DNA of 64,000 nt, from assembly GCA_027623295.1 (NCBI GenBank), contig JAQBXR010000014.1:1-64000 (forward strand), read 5' to 3'. Below the pieces are notes generated by a model. It saw only the letters and a program-made list of their open reading frames with translations. It did no database searches and had not been told where the DNA came from. The translations under genes were made by a program, and so were the position numbers. This document shows, one piece after another, positions 8,855 through 18,199 of this stretch. The stretch comes from Planctomycetota bacterium (GTDB lineage: Bacteria; Planctomycetota; UBA1135). How positions within the stretch are numbered: the stretch's first letter is position 1; every line of letters starts with the position of its first letter.

Positions 8855-10591
8855 TTAGTGCGCGTGACCTTCACCGAAGGAGGCTGGAGATGCCATGGCA
8901 AGTCGAACGAGGAAAGCACCCTGCGTGACCACGCGCTCGCCTTCTTCCACTCCGGACAAAACCTCCACCCTGTCACCATCGCGGATGCCAAGATTTAGGT
9001 CTCTTTTTTGAAAGGTCTCACCATCCATCAGCACAAAAGCCACGGGCCGTCCATTCTCTAACACCACCGCTTGCTGCGGAATCGCAATCGCTTGTTTTGC
9101 CGATTGCGTTTCGAGGAAGACGTCGGCGAACATGCCTACACGGAGCAAGCCCTCTGGGTTGGGCACTTGATAGTGCAACGCCATGGTGCGCGAAACCGGA
9201 TCAATCATGCGACCCACTGAAATCACTTTTCCACCCATTGCGCCTAAGACATCAAAGGTGCGGTCCGGGAAAGAGGCAAACTCAAGCAAGGCGCCGGGAG
9301 TTTCGCCGAGGCCATCAAGATCGAATTCGGAAATGTGCGCCGAAATCCAAAGCTGACTGGAGTCCAGCACCTCAAAAATTGCCCCAAGACTTTCGACTTG
9401 CTCACCTACGACATGATTCACAGCAATGACCTCGCCACTCATGGGAGCCAAAAGTGCAACCCGCAGGCTACCTGGTTCCGCGTCGCCCGCGTCGCCCGCG
9501 TCGCTTGCATCCAGCTGCTTGCGCATCGCCAACAGACTTTTCTGCGCCAACTCCAAGGACTTCTGCAAACGTTCTGCCCCCTGCTTCTCCTGACGGGCAA
9601 GTTCTAAATCACGACTCATCGCTTCCACTTCGGCTTTGGTACCAAGTCCACTTTCACGCAATTCTTGCATTCGATCCATCGCCAGTTGCGCGAAGTCAAG
9701 CCGTGCAAACGATTGCTGTAAACTTTGCTCCACTTCGACTGACTTGGTTTGCAAATCTAACTCGCGCGCTAGGACCTCCATAGCCAGACTGCTTTGGCTC
9801 ATTTCATTGGCGGACAACTGCATGAGATCCCCCGTGGTGAGGGGTGGCTCCAGATATGCAAGAACTTGCCCCTTGGCAACGAGGTCTCCAATTTGCGGCA
9901 ACCGCTTTCCCTCCACCGGCAACAACCGGCCCGCCAGCGGAGCGCTCACCATGGCCATGCCACCTTGCGCAGCTTTCACCTCACCGGGAACCAATAGGCG
10001 CTCGGTCAAGGATTGCCGCTTCACTTGCTGCATTAACAAACCGACTTTCCATTGTTGTTCAAGCAAGAAAGGAACCGCATTGGGCAACTCACCTTCCTCT
10101 TCCGCCATCGAAGCGGCCAGTGCATCGGCTCGGCCAGCATAAACCGTAATTGGGGGAAGTGTAATGGTGGCATGCACCTGCTCACTCACCACTGTGATCT
10201 GCGCAGAATATTGGCCGACGGTTGACAGGGCACCAACTGGAATAAAGAGGCCGTCTCTTTCAGGTGCCGAAGCAGTGAAAACGACTGCGTCTCCGTTAGC
10301 AGCACGTAAATCCAAACGAAGTTCACCACTGCGTACCGGCGCGCCATCGGCCAGCACCGTAACGTGGGCTAAGAACCGTGCCTCGGCTCCAGGCAGCAAG
10401 CGCGGATACTCCATGAACAGCTCCACCTCCTCGGTGAAAACCGTAACCGCGATCGGGCTCGGATCCGTTTCCGTGGAGTCAGGGGCAGCGTGAGTATGCC
10501 CGGAATCGGAAAGACATCCGGTCGTGCAAACGACCAGGCTAAGAAAAATGACAATGGGTCCAACGAAGCGTCGGGCGATGAAATGGAACAT
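8855..10591 (-). CDS. RND efflux periplasmic adaptor (CusB/CzcB type)
   Basis: 578 residues from the chosen ATG at 10591, which has GAGG about seven bases upstream and is followed by a lipoprotein-like signal (LVVCTTGC). A longer reading to 10654 would add 21 residues and bury the signal peptide. The body holds a lipoyl/barrel-sandwich hairpin (GRLLPVEGKRLPQIGDLVAKGQVLA) split by a long coiled-coil hairpin of about 150 residues, then beta-barrel and membrane-proximal domains (VGMFADVFLE). The extra N-terminal domain of ~150 residues and the His pairs at both ends (GHTH, EGHAH) suit a metal-binding adaptor. It is the first gene of the efflux operon. Confidence 0.9.
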   Translation of the reverse strand: MFHFIARRFVGPIVIFLSLVVCTTGCLSDSGHTHAAPDSTETDPSPIAVTVFTEEVELFMEYPRLLPGAEARFLAHVTVLADGAPVRSGELRLDLRAANGDAVVFTASAPERDGLFIPVGALSTVGQYSAQITVVSEQVHATITLPPITVYAGRADALAASMAEEEGELPNAVPFLLEQQWKVGLLMQQVKRQSLTERLLVPGEVKAAQGGMAMVSAPLAGRLLPVEGKRLPQIGDLVAKGQVLAYLEPPLTTGDLMQLSANEMSQSSLAMEVLARELDLQTKSVEVEQSLQQSFARLDFAQLAMDRMQELRESGLGTKAEVEAMSRDLELARQEKQGAERLQKSLELAQKSLLAMRKQLDASDAGDAGDAEPGSLRVALLAPMSGEVIAVNHVVGEQVESLGAIFEVLDSSQLWISAHISEFDLDGLGETPGALLEFASFPDRTFDVLGAMGGKVISVGRMIDPVSRTMALHYQVPNPEGLLRVGMFADVFLETQSAKQAIAIPQQAVVLENGRPVAFVLMDGETFQKRDLNLGIRDGDRVEVLSGVEEGERVVTQGAFLVRLAMASPASFGEGHAH

Positions 10592-10715
10592 CTGGTAATC
10601 CTCTCTTACGCAAACAGCGTATCTGAATGGGTTGGTTTGTTCCCCCTGACTCATGAGTCATCGAAGAAACGAACCATGCTCCGGTCTCATGAAAGACAGA
10701 GCGTAAAAAATCAGA

Positions 10716-11147
10716 TCAAACTACTGCGGGAGGACCGCGGGCATAGCCGCCATGTCCTGCAAAGCTGAACCAAGCCTCCACTTCTGGAGTCCTGCACCAG
10801 CCCATGACCCTTAAAGAAGGTAGGGACCAAGCTTCCTCGGACAAAAGCACATAGGACGCAAACGTCTTATAGCCAGAGGACCCTGAAGGCACCATGAGTT
10901 CACCACCATGATCCTGGACCGCATGGCAGGGATGGTTGTCTCGGGGCTGTTCGTGGTCGTGCCCATGCTCGCAAGGCGCCACGAAGGCATCGCCTCCACT
11001 CTCACCAGCAACGGCGCCAGAGACTCCATCGTGATCATCAAAGGCCAAATGGAACGGCACGAAAGCCATCTGGATCACCATAGCGAACAGCAGGCTCATC
11101 AAAAAGAGCCTGTGATTCCGCATGCGCCGGTGGTGGTTATTCCTCAT
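10716..11147 (-). CDS. Small His-rich exported protein upstream of metal efflux operon
   Basis: 143 residues. An N-terminal hydrophobic stretch (LFLMSLLFAMVIQMAFVPF) serves as a signal peptide or anchor. It is followed by a Cys/His-rich segment (CEHGHDHEQ, HPCHAV) that looks metal-binding, and the protein ends in the YARGPP motif that I associate with small periplasmic proteins next to metal-resistance operons. I do not recognise the family with certainty. It lies 124 bases before the adaptor gene on the same strand, so it may be the first gene of the efflux operon and act as a periplasmic metal sensor or chaperone. That role is inferred from context and composition only. Confidence 0.65.
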   Translation of the reverse strand: MRNNHHRRMRNHRLFLMSLLFAMVIQMAFVPFHLAFDDHDGVSGAVAGESGGDAFVAPCEHGHDHEQPRDNHPCHAVQDHGGELMVPSGSSGYKTFASYVLLSEEAWSLPSLRVMGWCRTPEVEAWFSFAGHGGYARGPPAVV

Positions 11148-11309
11148 GGCAGCTCTAAGGATAGCCTGAACACTGTGCTGCAGGCAAATAGGGCTTAAGG
11201 CGACCCATAACTCACTTTCCCTGATCTTGTAATAATTCCACGGAATAGAACTCCGTTCAAACAGGTCTTATACAATGGAATGCCGTCATAAAGGGCGGAA
11301 ACCTCAATC

Positions 11310-12317
11310 ATGAAACACCTACTTACCATCGGCCTGCTTCTCGCGGGCTTTTCTAGCGCAGCCGCACAGGAACATGGTTCCGGATGGGTTGCCGACTTCG
11401 ACCAGGCGGTCGAGATTGCCAAGGCCCAAGATAAGGACCTTTTCGTCGATTTTAGTGGCTCCGATTGGTGACACTACTGCAAGCTCCTCCGTGCTGAGGT
11501 GTATGAAAAAGACGCGTTTTCCGCAAAGGTTACTGAGGACTATGTCCTTGTAGTTTTGGATTTCCCGAGTGGAGATGAAGCCAAAGCTTTAGTGCCAAAC
11601 CCTGAGCGCAACGAAGAACTTAAAAACAAATACGGCATTACCGGTTTCCCAACCGTGTTGCTCATGACGCCGGAAGGCGAAGTCTTTGGACGCTCGGGTT
11701 ACACCGGCGCAACTCCAGAGGATTACTTGGCTGACGTCGTCACCAAGCGCGCCGAAGGAAAAGCCGCTCTTGCAAAGATCAAGCAGATCAATGCGGAGTT
11801 TGAAGCCGCTGAAGACAAAATGGCTGTGGTTAAAAAAGTTGCGGGCCTACTCGCAAACCTCGATGGCGCACCAGGTGCTGAAACCCTGTCTGCGATCCTT
11901 CGCAAGGGCTTTGAGCTCGACCCAGAGAACAAGAGCGGCTTCAAGTTAGACGCCCTTAAAGCTCTACTCAAGTCTGGTCAAAGCAACGATGCTGACCTAG
12001 CTATGGCTGTTGAAATGGACCCTGCCAATGAGCACGGCCTCATGGAAGCCGTGGTTGCAAACGCAATGGATGGACTCGCTAGCCTCGACGACCTCGAAGG
12101 TTTCTTGACCTCCGCCGACGCATTGTTTGCTACTGGCAAGGTGCACAACAAGGAATTGGTCAGCACTTTCTGGCTCAACTCTGCTTTCTTCTGCCACAAG
12201 TACTTGGAGAAGCCAGCTGAAGCTAAGGTCTGGGCGCAACGCGCAAAGGACCTTGGTGTAGATGAAGAGGGCATGGAGATCATTAACGAAATTCTCGGAT
12301 CCGCGGATCCTGCCTAG
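11310..12317 (+). CDS. Exported thioredoxin-fold selenoprotein (U-x-x-C active site)
   Basis: 335 residues if the TGA at 11469-11471 is read as selenocysteine (residue 54). The ATG at 11310 opens a signal peptide ending AAAQE. The thioredoxin domain follows with LFVDFSGSDW-U-HY-C, and later GITGFPTVLLM with the cis-Pro. The usual motif in this thioredoxin family is GSDWCGWC, so the TGA stands exactly at the nucleophilic first Cys. Homology runs uninterrupted on both sides and the frame stays open to TAG at 12315. Residues ~150-335 are helical, repeat-like. A recoding hairpin follows the TGA. A conventional gene call would start at 11499 and lose the active site. It probably acts as a periplasmic thiol-disulfide oxidoreductase. 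Confidence 0.9.
11486..11499 (+). promoter_or_regulatory. Candidate bacterial SECIS hairpin (thioredoxin gene)
   Basis: CCTC (11486-11489) pairs with GAGG (11496-11499) around the six-base loop CGTGCT, with two further possible pairs below a mismatch. The loop begins 19 bases after the end of TGA 11469-11471 and carries GU near its tip, in agreement with the known placement of bacterial SECIS loops about 16-37 bases downstream. Confidence 0.65.
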
Positions 12318-12333
12318 GTTTTTCTAGGTTTTT

Positions 12334-12366
12334 CCGCCGGCCGGATTCGTCCAGCCGGCGGTTTTT
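12334..12366 (+). terminator. Rho-independent terminator with UUCG loop
   Basis: CCGCCGGC (12334-12341) pairs with GCCGGCGG (12354-12361), with an inner GGA-TTCG-TCC tetraloop stem and one mismatch, followed by five T. It lies just after the selenoprotein stop. Confidence 0.9.
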
Positions 12367-12473
12367 CTTTTCAACTGCCCGTTTATTCATCTACGATAAA
12401 CGGACCCCTATGAATGCTCACCTCGAACCCCGTGATGTAGCCATCCCCCGCCTATTTGGAGGAACATGGCTCG

Positions 12474-13205
12474 ATGATTTACAGCCTGGGCAGACGCCTC
12501 TGTGGCAGCTCCGAGGAGGCCGACGACATCGTCCAGGAAACCTTCCTGGCGGCTTACAAGCATTGGGAACAGTTCGAGGGGCGCTCCAGCCCTAAGACTT
12601 GGCTGTACACCATTGCCGCACGCGCTTGTAGCCGGATGCACCGGCTGCGCGCAGGACAACCGAAACGCATGGCTTCGCTGGAAGAAATGCTGCCCTTTGG
12701 CGAGCCAAGCCTGGGCTATGTAGACCATAAGAGCAAAACTCCCCTCGATGAACAGATTCAGGCGGAGGCTAAAGAACAAATCGAGGAGGCCATCGTCGGG
12801 CTTCCGATTGAATTTCGGCTTCCCCTACTCCTCAAGGACATCCTCGGCTTTTCCGGAAAGGATGTTGCTGAGATTTTGGATATGAAGGAGGCCACGGTCA
12901 AAACGCGTGTGCACCGCGCTCGTTTGCGGCTCAGGCAGGCCTTAGATACGGTTCTACCCAAGAAGGAGGTTCCCCCAGCAGAATATTCGGTCCAAGTATG
13001 CATGGATCTACTGCGTTTAAAACAGGAAACCCTCGATCAAGGCAAACAAACCACTCCAGAGCTCGATGCCATGGTTTGTATGCGCTGTGAAACAATCTTT
13101 GATACGATGGACACAACTTTGAACGTTTGTCAAGAAATCGGAGCCGGAAGGATGCCGAAAGAGCTCGGCGAGCGTATCCTTCTGCACCTCCGGGATTCTA
13201 AATAG
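12474..13205 (+). CDS. ECF-type RNA polymerase sigma factor with Cys-rich tail
   Basis: 243 residues from ATG 12474, which has GGAGGA ten bases upstream. Region 2 (EEADDIVQETFLAAYKHW, then SSPKTWLYTIAARAC) and region 4 (LPIEFRLPLLLKDILGFSGKDVAEIL, ATVKTRVHRARLRLRQAL) are complete. The last ~70 residues hold spaced Cys (VCMDLL, VCMRCETIF, NVCQE), like the zinc-binding anti-sigma heads that some planctomycete sigma factors carry fused. Homology seems to extend upstream in this frame to PAYLEEHG near 12447, but it meets a TAG at 12438. A better N-terminus starts at ATG 12410 in another frame, so a one-base frameshift in the C5 run at 12445-12449 is possible. Confidence 0.85.
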   Translation: MIYSLGRRLCGSSEEADDIVQETFLAAYKHWEQFEGRSSPKTWLYTIAARACSRMHRLRAGQPKRMASLEEMLPFGEPSLGYVDHKSKTPLDEQIQAEAKEQIEEAIVGLPIEFRLPLLLKDILGFSGKDVAEILDMKEATVKTRVHRARLRLRQALDTVLPKKEVPPAEYSVQVCMDLLRLKQETLDQGKQTTPELDAMVCMRCETIFDTMDTTLNVCQEIGAGRMPKELGERILLHLRDSK

Positions 13206-13348
13206 CCTTCAATTCTAGGTTTTGGAAAAGTTTTTGAAACTAATTGCACCAATCGTGTACTAAGTAACTGTGGGCCTGACTTCGGTTGGGCTGGAAATGT
13301 TAGACAGAAACTTTTTCCCGGTTCGTCGGGGAGAATGAAACTGGATCG

Positions 13349-13407
13349 CCGACACCGTGGGGGTTGACGTCGGTTCAGCAAACTTCTCACCGGCGGCCTT
13401 TTTTTTT
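13349..13407 (+). terminator. Possible terminator or structured RNA before a T9 run
   Basis: CCGAC (13349-13353) can pair with GTCGG (13369-13373), and CGCCG (13347-13351) alternatively with CGGCG (13391-13395), directly before nine T (13399-13407). The structure is not unique, so it is a candidate only. The rest of the 230-base gap after the sigma gene shows nothing else I can name. Confidence 0.4.
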
Positions 13408-13435
13408 GTTCCCAAGATGGTTGTAGACTCAGTCC

Positions 13436-14368
13436 ATGCTGAGATTCTCCCGCAGGAACTTTTTAACCCAACTCACATGCTTGGCTGGACTTGGCATGGC
13501 GCGTCCCTTGACCGCCACACGGCTGCTCTTCCCACAGCCCGCCACGACCGATTTGTTTCCTCTATCCCTGGCAGAGTGGTCTTTGCATCGAACCCTGCAA
13601 AGCGGCAAGTTAAGCAACCTAGATTTCCCCGACGAAGCACGACGCCTTGGCTTCGCTGGCGTGGAATACGTCAATGCGTTCTTTAAACAACATGCCAAGG
13701 ACCGCGGTTACTTAGGTGAGTTACGCCGTCGCTGCGATCAAGCGGGCGTGCAAAGTTTGCTCATTATGTGCGATGGCGAGGGTTATCTAGGCGACCCCGA
13801 CCCCGCCAAGCGCACGCAGGCGATTGAGAATCATCGCAAGTGGATTGATGCGGCTAGTTTTTTGGGTTGTCACTCGATTCGCGTCAATGCACACAGTGAC
13901 GGTGAACGGGAAGAACAGCAACACCTAGCGGCTGATGGTCTGCGTCGACTAACCGAACTCGGCGCTGCAGAAGGCATTCAGGTGATTGTCGAAAACCACG
14001 GCGGTTGGTCTTCTGATGGACAGTGGTTAGCCAACGTCATGCGCGAGGTCGACCACCCTATGTGCGGCACGCTTCCTGATTTTGGAAACTTCTACGTCGG
14101 CGAGGTACTTTATGACCGCTATGAAGGCGTTGAACAAATGATGCCCTTTGCCAAAGCGGTCAGTGCCAAGTCGCATGATTTCTCGGAAAATGGCGAGGAA
14201 AAGCACACCGATTACCTACGCATGTTAAAGATTGTTTTTGCTGCTGGATACCGAGGTTGGATTGGTGTGGAGTACGAAGGAGAATCCATGAGCGAAGTCG
14301 ATGGCATCTTGGCAACCAGGCGATTGGTTGAGAAGGTGCGCACAAAAATCCAGTTAGGACAAGAATGA
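13436..14368 (+). CDS. Tat-exported sugar phosphate isomerase/epimerase-like TIM barrel
   Basis: 310 residues. The N-terminus SRRNFLTQ followed by a hydrophobic stretch is a twin-arginine signal. The body is an AP-endonuclease-2/xylose-isomerase-like TIM barrel: [12 protein letters not shown] at the first strand, FAGVEYVN at the second, [35 protein letters not shown] and WIGVEYEG carry the acidic and His residues that bind the metal. Planctomycetes have many such exported isomerase-like proteins, acting on sugars whose identity is unknown. Its stop overlaps the next start (ATGA), so it is co-translated with the hydrolase gene. Confidence 0.88.
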   Translation: MLRFSRRNFLTQLTCLAGLGMARPLTATRLLFPQPATTDLFPLSLAEWSLHRTLQSGKLSNLDFPDEARRLGFAGVEYVNAFFKQHAKDRGYLGELRRRCDQAGVQSLLIMCDGEGYLGDPDPAKRTQAIENHRKWIDAASFLGCHSIRVNAHSDGEREEQQHLAADGLRRLTELGAAEGIQVIVENHGGWSSDGQWLANVMREVDHPMCGTLPDFGNFYVGEVLYDRYEGVEQMMPFAKAVSAKSHDFSENGEEKHTDYLRMLKIVFAAGYRGWIGVEYEGESMSEVDGILATRRLVEKVRTKIQLGQE

Positions 14369-15681
14369 GCTGGCTCGGTTTAGTTCTTAGCCTTGCCTGT
14401 TTTGCGCAAGAAGAGGCGGCTCCTCCACCTCCTGACCCAAGGGTTCTATTGCATGAAGCGGTTTCTGCCTTGAAACCAAAGGAACGGGAAGCAGCGGTCA
14501 AACGGCTTACCCAATTACGCTCGGTGAATACCGACCAGTGGCTGGAAATCATGCACGCCTTCGGCGACTTTGATGACGCAAGTCCAGGCGCGCACCAGTT
14601 AGAAATCGAAGCATGGGTTGATGAACAGCGCGTTCCCCTGCTGATCGATTTTTACGTGCCACCTTCTTATGACAGCACCATGGAGAGCCCACTCCTTGTT
14701 TTACTACATGGCTCCGGCGGCAAAGGTGGTGGTATGTTGCGCAGTTGGACACAGCTTGCCGATCAACATGGCTACCTATTACTTGCCCCTACCGATCCGG
14801 AGTCCGTTCAAGGTTATGCTTTCACCCAACGCGAACGCGATGAGGTCTTGCAGGCTTTGCGCTGGATGCGTTTACATTACAACGTCGATGAAAACCGCGT
14901 GCACTTACATGGTGTGAGTCGCGGTGGGCACCTGGCTTGGGATTTAGGTACGCGCCACAGCGATCATTTTGCAAGTTTGGTACCTGCCATTGGTGGCCCT
15001 ACTTGGGTGGTCAGTCAGGGGCGCAACAATTTGCGTTTGGTCGAAAACTTAGCGGGCACCCCCATTCGTCAACTCCAAGGTTCACAAGACGACCCACGCC
15101 TTTTACGCAACTTGCGCTTAAGTTTTGACCGCATTCGCGCTGCAGGCAATGACGATGCCATGCTGATTGAGTTCCCGGAACTCGGTCATTCCTACCGCAC
15201 CGACACCATCGATTGGCCAAAGTTCTTTGGCAGTCATCCACGCAACCCTTGGCCTGGCTCCATCACTTACCGCACGGCGCGGAAAGAGAATCTGCGGCGT
15301 TCTTGGCTACACGTTTCGGGGCTGACGAAAGCGATGGATGAATCCTTTGGCATCACCGTTGATCCAAAAGAATGGCAACGCATGAACGAGGAGCAGCGCG
15401 CGGCCTACATTCAAAACATGGCGGAGGAGCGGACCTCTAAATCCCACGTAACACGGAAGCAAGATGGAAGCTTTGTCGTGCAAACCCAGGGTGTCAGTCG
15501 ATGCTCTCTATTTTTGCAACAAGAGTGGCTTGGCGAAAAGGGCAAGATCACGGTGGTGGTCAACGGGAAATCTATGCAGCTCAAGGCCAAGACTTCCAAA
15601 AATGTGCTCCTCCAGGACTTTGTAGAACGTTTTGACCGTACTTTCCTACCCGTCGCTGAGGTGCAGATAAAGAAGTTCTGA
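14365..15681 (+). CDS. Exported alpha/beta hydrolase (dienelactone/PHB-depolymerase-like)
   Basis: 438 residues with a short signal peptide ending CFAQEE. The hydrolase core starts near residue 100 with [14 protein letters not shown] (oxyanion region). The nucleophile elbow is [10 protein letters not shown] near residue 180. A later ELGHSYRTD supplies a candidate catalytic His. The C-terminal ~130 residues form an extra domain of beta character ([17 protein letters not shown]). It overlaps the preceding isomerase gene by four bases and ends in an ordinary TGA. Substrate is unknown; a carbohydrate ester or polyester is plausible given its partner. Confidence 0.82.
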   Translation: MSWLGLVLSLACFAQEEAAPPPPDPRVLLHEAVSALKPKEREAAVKRLTQLRSVNTDQWLEIMHAFGDFDDASPGAHQLEIEAWVDEQRVPLLIDFYVPPSYDSTMESPLLVLLHGSGGKGGGMLRSWTQLADQHGYLLLAPTDPESVQGYAFTQRERDEVLQALRWMRLHYNVDENRVHLHGVSRGGHLAWDLGTRHSDHFASLVPAIGGPTWVVSQGRNNLRLVENLAGTPIRQLQGSQDDPRLLRNLRLSFDRIRAAGNDDAMLIEFPELGHSYRTDTIDWPKFFGSHPRNPWPGSITYRTARKENLRRSWLHVSGLTKAMDESFGITVDPKEWQRMNEEQRAAYIQNMAEERTSKSHVTRKQDGSFVVQTQGVSRCSLFLQQEWLGEKGKITVVVNGKSMQLKAKTSKNVLLQDFVERFDRTFLPVAEVQIKKF

Positions 15682-15726
15682 GGGCCGAAAAGATCCGGGT
15701 TTGATTTACAATCGAACTAACCCGCC

Positions 15727-16798
15727 ATGCTTTACCCCCTCACCCTATTTTGCGCCGCTCTCTGTGCAGCCTCCCCTCTCAGCGCACAACTAGATTTCGA
15801 AGAAGTCAGTCAATCGGTGCATATTCGATGATAGCTTTCAAAAAGTCAATCCCATCATCCATAACGGGACTAGCTTACACCGCGGTGTAGGTTCAACGGT
15901 TGGCGACTACGATGGCGACGGGTGGCCGGACATTTTCGTAACTAGTTTTGGTGACATCGGCGACATTCCCGGACCTGGCGCCAACCGCCTTTATCACAAC
16001 AACGGCGATGGCAGTTTTACCGAAGTTGCGGAATACGCTGGAGTGGCCTTTGATGCACAATCAAGTCCAGATGGCTTCGGCGCATGCTTCGGAGATTATG
16101 ATTTGGATGGCGACCTAGATTTGTTGGTGATTAACAACAACGGCCCGGTGCATTTGTATCGCAATAATGTGCACCGCAACAAGCATTGGCTACGCATCGA
16201 TGTCGACACTTCCGCCAACCCAGCTCTGGCACCTGGTGGCTCGGGTACACGCGTGACGATCAAAGCGAGCGGTAAGAAAAGTGTGCAAGTCATGGATGGC
16301 GGCGCCAGCTACTTAGGCTGCAGCCAGATGACTACCCTGTTCGGATTAGGTTCTGTGCGTACTGTGGACACGGTTACCCTTGAATGGGCCGATGGCTTCC
16401 GCACCGTGCTCCACGATGTCGATGACAATCAAACCCTCAAAATCACGGCCGTTCTCCCGTTGATCCAAGATGAAAATATGCATCGCGGTCAAAATTTTGA
16501 CACCACGGTGCGAGGGTTAAATTCTGGAGAAGTCGCTTGGTTCCTGGCATCGATTGCAGGCACGACGCCTCTAGGCGACCACTTTCCTGGGTTTGGCGAT
16601 CTCGCCGTAAATCTGCGGCAACCCGTCCTTCAGTTAGGCTCTGCAATTACCGACGCCAATGGTGAAGCCACTTTGACTGCGTTCATGCCGCCGTGGGTTC
16701 CGTTGACTCAACTGGCCACTCAGGTCGTTATAAGTCGTGGTGAAAACGGAGTGGGCAGTATTAAGACCAACGTGGTGCTGGGTCAAATCCAGAACTAA
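15727..16798 (+). pseudogene. ASPIC/UnbV FG-GAP protein, frameshifted
   Basis: A good start at 15727 gives a signal peptide and SAQLDFEEVSQSVHI, then frame 1 hits TGA-TAG at 15829-15834. The homologous text resumes in frame 2 from about 15827 (DDSFQKVNP, GDYDGDGWPDIFV, GDYDLDGDLDLLVI) and stays open to 16798. The FG-GAP repeats are followed by an ASPIC/UnbV domain (HWLRIDVD, GSGTRVTI, FGLGS, LEWADG) and by an exported-protein C-terminal module (ITDANGEATLTAFMP). A single-base gain or loss between 15794 and 15828 explains the break. It may be a true mutation or a sequencing error. Without correction only 16043-16798 (251 residues) is open from an ATG. Confidence 0.75.
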
Positions 16799-16849
16799 AG
16801 GGCATCCAAGGCATAGCAGCCCCATACGCGTGACTGCTATCCTTGTGTA

Positions 16850-17338
16850 ATGTCCATGAAGCGCCCCTACGCTAAATTCACCTTCAGCCTTCTGACCCTC
16901 CTGATTCTGACTCCATTCACGGTGAGTGCCATGAGTCAGCCAACCTCGATCGCTCAAGAGCCAGAGGAGCATGAGCACGAAGAGGAAGGTCCTTTGGCGG
17001 AAGCTATGGAGCAGATCAAGGACAACATGCGTGCCCTGCGTAAAACTCTCAGCGACCCGGAGAAAGCTGCAGAGGGCATGAAGTATGCAGAAGGCATGCG
17101 CAACTCCGCACTAGAAGCCATGCCTTACTGCCCTGAGGCGCCTGCAGGTTTGTCCGAGCTTGAACAAGTGAAGTGGCGCGTGGATTTCCAGCGCAAGCTA
17201 CTCGCCGTTGCCGATGGAACCCTACGCCTTGAGTTAGCTCTTGCGGAAGGCAAACAGGAAGATGCGAAGGAAATCTATAAAACGCTGGGTGGCATCAAAA
17301 AGGAAGGCCACGACACTTACGATCCCGACCAAGAGTAA
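16850..17338 (+). CDS. Exported cytochrome b562-family protein
   Basis: 162 residues. After a signal peptide (TVSAMSQ) and an acidic His-containing spacer comes a four-helix bundle. DNMRALRKTL aligns with the start of cytochrome b562 and places Met60 at the axial-ligand position. The last helix ends GIKKEGHDTY, placing His154 at the other ligand position. No CxxCH is present, so heme would be bound non-covalently in the periplasm. Next to a membrane c-type cytochrome it is a likely soluble electron carrier. The assignment rests on my by-eye alignment with the family. Confidence 0.72.
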   Translation: MSMKRPYAKFTFSLLTLLILTPFTVSAMSQPTSIAQEPEEHEHEEEGPLAEAMEQIKDNMRALRKTLSDPEKAAEGMKYAEGMRNSALEAMPYCPEAPAGLSELEQVKWRVDFQRKLLAVADGTLRLELALAEGKQEDAKEIYKTLGGIKKEGHDTYDPDQE

Positions 17339-17343
17339 AGCTT

Positions 17344-18183
17344 TTGTTCGCGACGATTCTTCTGCTTGCCAGCCCCCTGCTCCCACAGCAGGAGCAGGAT
17401 TTGGGTGGGCAAGTGCGTCAGTTGTTCGCGGATAAATGTGTGCATTGCCATCACCCGGAAGCGGAATCGCGCAAAGCAAAGCGCGAGTTCGATCAAGCTT
17501 GGGATTTACGTGCCGTTGCCAAAAAGTGGGGCGATGACCTCGATCCCGAATCCGCCCTACTCATTGAAATTGCTGAAGACCGTAGTATGCCACCCAAGGA
17601 CAGTGACTATGCTCCGATCACCGAAGCCGAAGCCGAGTTATTAATGGAATGGACCTTGGCGCGCACCCCCATGCCCGCCGATGGCAACCCATTTGTAGAT
17701 CTAGAAATGGCTGCGCTTTATCTTCCGCAAGAGGCCAAGGGGGTTTCGGCTCCGGTCGAGAAGAGTCTGTGGCAGCGCATATTGATTTTGCTGGGGCATT
17801 TCCACGCCCCCATCATTCACTTCCCGGTCGCCTTCTTACTCATGGCACCGCTACTGCGTTTAGGTTACTTACGGAGTGGCAAAGAGGCCTGCCTAAATCT
17901 AGAACGCTTTTGCTTTTGGATGGGAGCGCCATCGGCAGTGGTCGCTGCAGGGCTTGGCTGGCTGAATGCGTCCAATAGTGGAGCCGGCGGACACGACCTC
18001 TTCCTGCACCGATGGATTGGCGTAGGTGTTGCAACCACTGCGGTCTTGCTGCTTCTGCTCCATGCACGTTGTGGCCATACCAAGTGGTACACCCTGTTAA
18101 CGCTAGCGCTCGGCCTGGCGATTGCCTGGGGCGCGCACATGGGTGGCGAAATGGTGTTCGGCGACAGTTACATGCATTTGTAA
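17344..18183 (+). CDS. Cytochrome c domain fused to DUF2231 membrane protein
   Basis: 279 residues from a TTG start five bases after the b562 stop. The short signal is followed by a planctomycete-type cytochrome c motif (C32-VH-C35-H36) and RSMPPKDSDY, whose Met is a possible axial ligand. After residue ~145 a DUF2231-like domain with four to five membrane helices begins with FHAPIIHFPVAFLLMAPLL and ends HMGGEMVFG, rich in intramembrane His that may bind b-type heme. The pairing suggests electron transfer between membrane and periplasm. The exact partner oxidase or quinone link is unknown. Confidence 0.82.
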   Translation: MFATILLLASPLLPQQEQDLGGQVRQLFADKCVHCHHPEAESRKAKREFDQAWDLRAVAKKWGDDLDPESALLIEIAEDRSMPPKDSDYAPITEAEAELLMEWTLARTPMPADGNPFVDLEMAALYLPQEAKGVSAPVEKSLWQRILILLGHFHAPIIHFPVAFLLMAPLLRLGYLRSGKEACLNLERFCFWMGAPSAVVAAGLGWLNASNSGAGGHDLFLHRWIGVGVATTAVLLLLLHARCGHTKWYTLLTLALGLAIAWGAHMGGEMVFGDSYMHL

Positions 18184-18199
18184 CGGTCACCAAAGAACG

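Noticed and set aside
13297-13407. A short ORF with TGA at 13336 followed by a CCGTG-containing hairpin
   Set aside because: The frame before and after has no protein-like character or homology I can see, and the hairpin leads into a T9 run. Coincidence or a terminator is more likely.
15829-15834. Tandem stop TGA-TAG as possible recoding in the ASPIC gene
   Set aside because: Read-through in the same frame gives nonsense; the homology resumes one base out of frame, so it is a frameshift.
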